A DNA stretch of 64,000 nucleotides from Streptomyces sp. CBMA152 (GTDB lineage: Bacteria; Actinomycetota; Actinomycetes; Streptomycetales; Streptomycetaceae). The translations under genes and the position numbers were made by a program. This document shows, piece after piece, positions 59,052 to 64,000 of the stretch. The stretch lies in the NCBI RefSeq assembly GCF_014596475.1, contig NZ_MECJ01000033.1:1-64000 (forward strand), in the 5' to 3' direction. The notes under the pieces were generated by a model. The model was not told the DNA's origin. It was given only the letters and a program-made list of their open reading frames with translations, and did not search any database. The stretch's first letter is position 1, and each line of letters begins with the position of its first letter.

Positions 59052-59573
59052 ATGGACGAGACGGAATTCTGGGAGCTGATCGACAGCACCCGTGCGGACG
59101 CCGAGGGCGACCCCGAAGACCATGCCGAGCTGCTGGTCGAGCGGCTGGTGCAGCTCGACCCGGATTCCGTCCTCGACTTCGCGCGGCACTTCGAGGCCCG
59201 CTACAACCGCGCCTACGCCTGGGATCTGTGGGGCGCGGCCGCCGTGCTGCTCGGCGGGGCCAGCGACGACGCGTTCGACTACTTCCGCTGCTGGCTGATC
59301 GGCCAGGGCCGAGAGGTCTTCGAGGGCTCACTGCACGACCCGGACGCGCTGGCCTCCCTCCTCGACGAGTTCGACGAGGAGATCGACGGTGACGGCGAGG
59401 ACCTGGGGTACGCGGCGGACGAGGCGTACGAGCAGCTGACCGGGGTCGTCGCGCCGGACCTGGGCATCCCGCCGCAGCCCACCGAGCCGCTGGGCACCCC
59501 GATCGACTTCGAGGACGACAGCGCGCTGGCGGAACGGTTCCCCCGGCTGTGGGAACGATTCGGCACGCCGTAG
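59052..59573 (+). CDS. DUF4240 protein
   Basis: 173 residues, starting MDETEFWELIDSTRADAEGD, acidic and helical, with the DUF4240 pattern (WDLWGAAAVLLGGASDDAFDYF, then RCWLIGQGREVFEGSL). No signal peptide or membrane segment. No Shine-Dalgarno is clear at ATG 59052; ATG 59038, slightly upstream, is out of this frame choice or weaker. Function of the family is unknown. Confidence 0.8.
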   Translation: MDETEFWELIDSTRADAEGDPEDHAELLVERLVQLDPDSVLDFARHFEARYNRAYAWDLWGAAAVLLGGASDDAFDYFRCWLIGQGREVFEGSLHDPDALASLLDEFDEEIDGDGEDLGYAADEAYEQLTGVVAPDLGIPPQPTEPLGTPIDFEDDSALAERFPRLWERFGTP

Positions 59574-59583
59574 CCGCTGGTGG

Positions 59584-60654
59584 TCAGCGCAGGGCCAGGG
59601 CCAGCAGCGCCACGTCGTCGTTCGCTCGCCCGGCGTATCGCGCGAGGTCGTCGCGTACCGCCTCGGTGAGCGCCACGAGCCCGTCGCGCGGGGCCAGCGC
59701 GGTCAGCCGGTCGGCGAGCGGATAGAAGACCCCGGCCCGGTCGCGGGCCTCGGTCACGCCGTCGGTGTACGCGAGGATCCGGTCGCCCGGCGCGAGGTCC
59801 ACGCTCGTCTCCCCGGGCGGTTCGAGGCCCGCCAGGCCCAGGCCGAGCGGCGGCGCGGGCTCGGCGGCCAGCTCGTCGGCGGCGCCCCCGCGCAGCAGCA
59901 GCGCCGGTGGATGGCCGCAGCTCACCACGCGGACGACGCCGCCGTGCGGCGGGAACTCCAGGAGCAGCGCGGTGGCGAACAGCTCGCCGTGCCCGTCGGA
60001 GGCGGCGTCCACGACCAGGCGGCGGTCGAGGCGGGCGGCGACGGCCCGCAGCGTGGGCTCGTCGAGCACGGCCTCGCGGAAGGCACCGAGCAGCGCGGCC
60101 ACCGTGCCGACCGCCGCGAGCCCGTGCCCCTGGACGTCGGCGACCACCGCCCGTACGCCGTACGGCCCCTCGCGTACGTCGTAGAAGTCGCCGCCCACCA
60201 GAGTGCCGCCCTGGGCGGGCTGGTAGAGACCGGCGCAGCGCACCGGACCCACGGCGTCCGGCAGTGGCGGGAGCACCGCGAGCTGGGCGGCCTCGGCGAC
60301 CGTGCGGACCGTCACCAGCTGGTGGTCGCGGCGCTGGCGGACCCAGGCGACGACGATGCTGAAGGCCACGACGACCGCGATGGTGAGGATGTCACCGCCC
60401 TGCGGATACCAGTCACGGGTGTGCGGCAGCAGGACACCGGCGAAAGTAATGGCGGCAAGGACGACGGTGCCGATCGGGCCGTAGGCGAAGGCGGCGAGCG
60501 GTGGCACGGCCGCGAGGAAGTAGCCGAGCTCGACCCCGTTGGGGGTGCCGAGCTGGGCGGCCGTGATCCCGGCGAGGACCACCACCGGGACCGCCCGCTG
60601 CCACAGGGGCCGGGGCGCGACCGGCAGCAGTCCGGACGCGCCCTCGTCCGCCAT
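59584..60654 (-). CDS. Membrane-anchored SpoIIE-type PP2C phosphatase
   Basis: 356 residues. Three or four membrane helices in the first ~110 residues are followed by a SpoIIE/RsbU-like serine phosphatase domain: GGDFYDV, VVADVQGHGLAA, YTDGVTEARD and NDDVALLAL carry the metal-binding aspartates. Such enzymes dephosphorylate anti-anti-sigma factors in partner-switching pathways; no partner genes lie nearby. ATG 60654 begins M-A-D-E-G. It converges on the DUF4240 gene with 10 bp between the stop codons. Confidence 0.88.
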   Translation of the reverse strand: MADEGASGLLPVAPRPLWQRAVPVVVLAGITAAQLGTPNGVELGYFLAAVPPLAAFAYGPIGTVVLAAITFAGVLLPHTRDWYPQGGDILTIAVVVAFSIVVAWVRQRRDHQLVTVRTVAEAAQLAVLPPLPDAVGPVRCAGLYQPAQGGTLVGGDFYDVREGPYGVRAVVADVQGHGLAAVGTVAALLGAFREAVLDEPTLRAVAARLDRRLVVDAASDGHGELFATALLLEFPPHGGVVRVVSCGHPPALLLRGGAADELAAEPAPPLGLGLAGLEPPGETSVDLAPGDRILAYTDGVTEARDRAGVFYPLADRLTALAPRDGLVALTEAVRDDLARYAGRANDDVALLALALR

Positions 60655-60703
60655 CGCGAAGCTCCTCAGACGCCCGATCTATGCCGTTACCTCCCTTTCT
60701 ACG

Positions 60704-61198
60704 TCACTCCGTGAGCGAGCGCCCCATCAGCACGTCGTCGACGTACTCGCCGTCCAGGAAGAACTCGCCGGGCAGCACGCCCTCGACCGCGAAGCCCTCC
60801 GACTCGTAGAGCTTGCGGGCCGGGGTGTTGTGGCCGAGGACGCGCAGGGTGAGGCGGCGCGCGCCCTGGCGGCGGGACTCGGTACCGGCCGCGCGCAGCA
60901 GCGCCCGGGCGAGTCCCCGCCCGCGCGCCCGGTCGGCGACGGCGAGGCCCTGGATCTGGCGGACATGGCTGTTGCAGAGGAGCGGGGTGGCCCGCGCGAG
61001 GCGCAGATATCCGGCGACACGGCCGTCGAGCTCGGCCACCAGGTAGTCCTCGGGCGGATGCCGGGCGTCGAAGAACGGCTCGTACGGTGGCTCCGGCCGG
61101 GGCTGCACGGAGTGCAGCGGCGACCAGGCGGCCCGGTCGAGTGCGGCGAGAGCGGTTTCGTCGGCGGTTCGTGCGCTGCGTATGAACGGCTCGGACAT
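60704..61198 (-). CDS. GNAT-family N-acetyltransferase (RimI-like)
   Basis: 164 residues. The acetyl-CoA motif is GLAVADRARGRGLARALLRA and the later LRVLGHNTPARKLYESEGF followed by AVEG is the conserved C-terminal strand and helix. YLVAELDGRVAGYLRLA forms the central strands. It is divergent from the epimerase gene at 61256. The target of acetylation cannot be inferred. Confidence 0.88.
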   Translation of the reverse strand: MSEPFIRSARTADETALAALDRAAWSPLHSVQPRPEPPYEPFFDARHPPEDYLVAELDGRVAGYLRLARATPLLCNSHVRQIQGLAVADRARGRGLARALLRAAGTESRRQGARRLTLRVLGHNTPARKLYESEGFAVEGVLPGEFFLDGEYVDDVLMGRSLTE

Positions 61199-61255
61199 GG
61201 GGCCACTGTGCCAGGATCGACGGGCGGGGATCGACGGGCGGGGGGAGAATGCGGC

Positions 61256-62149
61256 ATGCGGATCGCGATCACCGGCTCGACCGGGCTCATCGGAACGGCG
61301 CTGACGCGCTCACTGCGGGCGGACGGCCACGAGGTGGTGCGCCTGGTGCGCCGCCGGGCGCAGGGCCCCGACGAGGTCGAATGGGACCCGAAGCGGCAGT
61401 ACGTGGACGCGGGCGCGCTCGCCGGGTGCGAGGCGGTGGTCCACCTGGCCGGTGCCGGGGTCGGTGACCGGCGCTGGACGGCCGCGTACAAGAAGGAGAT
61501 CCGCGACAGCCGGGTGCTCGGCACGGCGGCCCTCGCCGAGGCGCTGGCCTCGCTGGACGCGCCGCCGAAGGTGCTGGTGTGCGGCACGGCGGTCGGCTAC
61601 TACGGCGATACGGGCACGCGCGCGGTGGACGAGTCGGCGCCGCCCGGCGAGGGCTTCCTCGCGGGCGTGTGCGTGGAGTGGGAGGAGGCGGCGGCCCCGG
61701 CCGAAGAGGCGGGCATCCGGACGGTGTTCGCGCGCACGGGCCTGGTGGTGGCCCGCGAGGGCGGCGCCTGGGGCAAGCTGTTCCCGATCTTCCGCGCGGG
61801 GCTCGGCGGACGGATGGGGAACGGCCGCCAGTACTGGTCGTTCATCGCGCTGCACGACCACATCGGGGCGCTGCGGCATCTGATCGACACCCCGGAGCTG
61901 TCGGGCCCGGTCAACCTGACCGCCCCGGATCCGGTCACCAACCGCGAGGCGACGGCGGCGATGTCGCGCGTCCTGCACCGCCCGGCGCTCTTCCCGGTCC
62001 CGGCCGTCGCGCTGCGCCTGGTCCTGGGCGACTTCGCCGAGGACGTCCTGGGCAGCCAACGCGTGCTCCCCCAGCGCCTGTTGGACTCGGGCTTCCGCTT
62101 CGCGTTCCCGACGGTGGACGAGGCGATCGGGGCGGCGCTGCGCAAGTAA
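61256..62149 (+). CDS. TIGR01777-family NAD(P)-binding epimerase-like protein
   Basis: 297 residues. N-terminal Rossmann motif ITGSTGLIGTAL, then VHLAGAGVGDRRW and SRVLGTAALAEAL, the layout of the YfcH/TIGR01777 short-chain dehydrogenase-like family; the C-terminal DUF1731-like block reads LGDFAEDVLGSQRVLPQRLL. The reaction is not known for most members. ATG 61256 follows GGGGGGAG. This gene often stands near lipoate biosynthesis genes in streptomycetes, which would lie beyond the window. Confidence 0.88.
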   Translation: MRIAITGSTGLIGTALTRSLRADGHEVVRLVRRRAQGPDEVEWDPKRQYVDAGALAGCEAVVHLAGAGVGDRRWTAAYKKEIRDSRVLGTAALAEALASLDAPPKVLVCGTAVGYYGDTGTRAVDESAPPGEGFLAGVCVEWEEAAAPAEEAGIRTVFARTGLVVAREGGAWGKLFPIFRAGLGGRMGNGRQYWSFIALHDHIGALRHLIDTPELSGPVNLTAPDPVTNREATAAMSRVLHRPALFPVPAVALRLVLGDFAEDVLGSQRVLPQRLLDSGFRFAFPTVDEAIGAALRK

Positions 62150-62333
62150 CGGTCCTGAGGGTGGCGGCCTCCCCGGGACGGACGGCGTGCGCCCGCATGC
62201 TCCGGTGCCCTGCTTCATGCGCGACCCTCCGATTCGACCGCGCTTTCTACTCTCTCCCCGAACTCCTGCATTTCGTAGGCCCGTTGGGGGCATGAGGCCT
62301 CCACCTAGCCGCGCCGACCTCTGGGAGGGGCAC

Positions 62334-63707
62334 GTGCTCAGCACCGCGCACCATGCGGACGTCGTCATCGTCGGAGCCGGCCTCGCGGGCCTGTCAGCCG
62401 CGCATCAGCTGACCGGCGCGGGAGTGACGGTCATGGTTCTGGAGGCCGCCGGGGAGGTGGGCGGGCGGATGTCCACGGAGCACGTGGACGGCTTCCGCCT
62501 CGACCGGATCGGCCAGTTGCTCTCCACCTCGTATCCGGAGCTGGCCCGCTCGCCCGGCCTGGAGGGGCTTGCCCTGAGCGCGTTCTCGCCCGGGGTGCTC
62601 GTCCACAGCGCGGGGCGGCACTACCGGGCCGGCGCGCCCCGGAGCGCGCGGGGCGCACTGGCTGCGGCGCGCGCCCTCGCGAGCGCCCCCCGGGGAACGG
62701 CCCGGGGAGCCGCGCGAGGAGTGCCCAGAAGTGCCGCTCGGGGCGCTGTGCGGGGTGCACCCACCCCGCTGGGCGGCGCGCTCGACCAGGCCCGCCTCGG
62801 CGCCGCCCTGGCCCGGCTCGCCGCGACCCCGGTCGAGCGGCTGCTGACCCGGCCCGAACTGCCCATCGGGACCGCCCTGAAGACCCGCGGCCTGCCCACC
62901 CGCACCCTGGACGGGTTCGTGCGGCCGCTGCTGTCCGCGCTGCTCTGCGACCCGGACCTCACCACGTCGAGCCGGTGCGCCGACCTCGCGCTGCGCGGCT
63001 TCGCACGCGGGCGGCTGTGCGTGCCGTCGGGGGGCGCGTCCGTGTTCCCCGAACTCCTGGCGGCCGCGCTGCCGCCGGGCACGGTCCGTACGAACGTGAA
63101 GGTCACCTCCGTCGCCACGACCTCCGTGAGCACCGCCGACCACGGTGTCATCGGCTGCCGTTCCCTGCTGCTCGCCACCGACGCGCGCGCCGCCGCCGAA
63201 CTGCTGCCCGGGCTGCGCGTGCCCGCGTTCCACCCGATCACCGTGCTGCACCACACGGCACCCGAGCCACCGCTGACCGACCCCGCGCTGCTGCTCGACG
63301 CGGACCGGGCCGGGCCGGTGGCGTACACGGCGGTGATGAGCGAGGTCGACCCGGCGCGCGCGCCGCGCGGCCGCGCCCTGATCAGCTCCACGGTCCTGGG
63401 CACACCGCCGCCGGACCTGGAGGCGGCGGTCCTGCGCCATCTGGCCCGGCTGTACGGGACGTCGACGGACGGCTGGGACCTGCTGGCCGTGCGCCACACC
63501 CCGGAGGCGGTCCCGGCGATGCCCGCGCCGCACGACGTACGCCGTCCGGTGCGGGTCCTGGCCGGTCTGTACGTCTGCGGCGACCACCGCGACACGAGTA
63601 CGGTCCAGGGCGCGCTGTACTCGGGCCGCAGGGCCGCCCACGCGATCCTCACCGACCTGGGCCGCAGGCCGGCGGAGCCGGAGGTACCGGTGATCAGGGC
63701 CGCCTGA
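62334..63707 (+). CDS. FAD-dependent oxidoreductase, phytoene-desaturase/amine-oxidase type
   Basis: 457 residues. The dinucleotide motif VVIVGAGLAGLSAAHQL is followed by EVGGRMSTEHVDGFRLD, the typical second glycine-rich block of this superfamily, and a C-terminal FAD block GLYVCGDHRDTSTVQGALYS. Residues ~103-146 form an Ala/Arg/Gly-rich insertion with repeated ARGA/RGA units that looks like an expanded low-complexity loop. GTG 62334 follows GGGAGGGG. Family members desaturate carotenoids or oxidise amines; the substrate is unknown. Confidence 0.85.
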   Translation: MLSTAHHADVVIVGAGLAGLSAAHQLTGAGVTVMVLEAAGEVGGRMSTEHVDGFRLDRIGQLLSTSYPELARSPGLEGLALSAFSPGVLVHSAGRHYRAGAPRSARGALAAARALASAPRGTARGAARGVPRSAARGAVRGAPTPLGGALDQARLGAALARLAATPVERLLTRPELPIGTALKTRGLPTRTLDGFVRPLLSALLCDPDLTTSSRCADLALRGFARGRLCVPSGGASVFPELLAAALPPGTVRTNVKVTSVATTSVSTADHGVIGCRSLLLATDARAAAELLPGLRVPAFHPITVLHHTAPEPPLTDPALLLDADRAGPVAYTAVMSEVDPARAPRGRALISSTVLGTPPPDLEAAVLRHLARLYGTSTDGWDLLAVRHTPEAVPAMPAPHDVRRPVRVLAGLYVCGDHRDTSTVQGALYSGRRAAHAILTDLGRRPAEPEVPVIRAA

Positions 63708-63722
63708 GCGGGCGCGGTCTTT

Positions 63723-63817
63723 CGGCTGCGGACCGTGCTGGGTTGCTCGCGCAGTTCCCCGCGCCCCTTGATGGGCCCTTCGGGCCCTCCTACGGGTGCG
63801 GGGAACTGCGCGAGCCA
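63723..63817. repeat. Dispersed inverted repeat, copy 7
   Basis: CGGCTGCGGACCGTGCTGGG, the CGCGCAGTTCCCCGCGCCCC core, inner hairpin GGGCCCTTCGGGCCC, then a right arm with two mismatches (GGGTGCGGGGAACTGCGCG). It lies between convergent gene ends. Confidence 0.8.
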
Positions 63818-63821
63818 CGGG

Positions 63822-64000
63822 CTACCCCAGCGCCGCGACCCGATCGCGATACGTCCGTACCGCCGCCGCGTCCCGATACGGTTCGAGCCGGCGCTCGAAG
63901 TCGCGTACGTACTCCGTGGCCCGAACCGACCGCATCTCGCTCGCCTGCTGCGCCGCCTCCGCGGCCAGCGCGCAGGCCTGGTCGAGTTCGCCGAGGCCGA
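63822..64000 (-). CDS. C-terminal end of a helical, TPR-like regulator (partial)
   Basis: The minus strand ends in a TAG at 63824-63822 and reads back 59 codons to the window edge: helical, with ELDQACALAAEAAQQAS and a terminal RLEPYRDAAAVRTYRDRV. This pattern is common at the ends of streptomycete tetratricopeptide-type HTH regulators, but the part seen is too short to assign a domain. Confidence 0.55.
   Translation of the reverse strand, partial: GLGELDQACALAAEAAQQASEMRSVRATEYVRDFERRLEPYRDAAAVRTYRDRVAALG

Noticed and set aside
15386..63817. CRISPR array or REP-type tandem array
   Set aside because: The repeats are single, far apart and palindromic, with no regular spacers and no cas genes.
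1..64000. tRNA or rRNA genes, integrases, transposases
   Set aside because: I found no cloverleaf with a GTTCRANNC-type T-loop in the gene-free stretches and no recombinase motifs, although a full tRNA search was not possible.

Overview
The window is chromosomal DNA of a Streptomyces or a very close relative. It is very GC-rich with strong third-position G/C bias, it uses many GTG and TTG starts, and it carries hallmark streptomycete genes: a conservon (cvnA-D), KGD-type and SucB segments, homodimeric AceE, Lon with HspR- and ClgR-type boxes, and a separate Ku/LigD pair. I see no tRNA, rRNA, CRISPR array, insertion sequence, integrase or biosynthetic gene cluster.

Layout. 1-7.4 kb looks like a potassium locus: the start of kdpF and a 27-residue peptide on the minus strand, a divergent KdpB on the plus strand, a four-helix membrane protein divergent from a small membrane protein, and a KimA-type permease. 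Several of these transcription units share 11-bp direct repeats of the form nCCGTCAAnnn. 7.4-12.4 kb holds an AhpD-like protein, an aromatic-hydroxylase-type flavoprotein, a cupin and a 14-helix drug exporter. 12.5-15.4 kb is the non-homologous end-joining set (Ku, LigD-type polymerase, ATP-dependent ligase). 15.5-31 kb is mostly envelope: NERD-like protein, zinc-ribbon protein, sortase, lipoprotein plus histidine kinase, SH3-like secreted protein, FtsW/RodA plus class B PBP, two diiron proteins with a TetR regulator, a pseudokinase with a PQQ propeller, and an NlpC/P60 hydrolase. 31-38.3 kb is a StyA-like flavoprotein, the conservon, a PP2C-like phosphatase and a MarR regulator. 38.4-51 kb carries a thermolysin-type protease, a GH25 lysozyme, a trypsin-like lipoprotein, lon, a rhomboid-like protein, a SpeE-like protein and an OmpR/EnvZ-type two-component system.

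The most unusual gene is at 51300-52535. Its first ~65 codons are the N-terminus of the 2-oxoglutarate dehydrogenase protein KGD (sucA/kgd). After a Pro/Ala linker it continues in frame as the E3-binding and catalytic domains of SucB. The KGD E1 part and the SucB lipoyl domains are absent. The genes on its left (lon ... two-component system) are the usual neighbours of kgd, and those on its right (GntR regulator, aceE) are the usual neighbours of sucB. As I recall the S. coelicolor map, these two neighbourhoods lie on opposite replichores, so the window appears to cross the junction of an inversion spanning oriC (or an assembly misjoin). The reciprocal junction should encode SucB lipoyl domains fused to KGD E2/E1.

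The right end (52.6-64 kb) has a FadR-type regulator, aceE with a palindromic operator, two paralogous GntR regulators sharing a CAATGGC-type repeat, a SpoIIE-type phosphatase, GNAT, TIGR01777 epimerase and FAD oxidoreductase genes, and the 3' end of a further gene. Seven copies or half-copies of a ~100-nt inverted repeat sit in gene-end intergenic spaces throughout. About nine genes have a TAnnnT-like -10 box 6-8 nt before the start codon, which suggests leaderless mRNAs.
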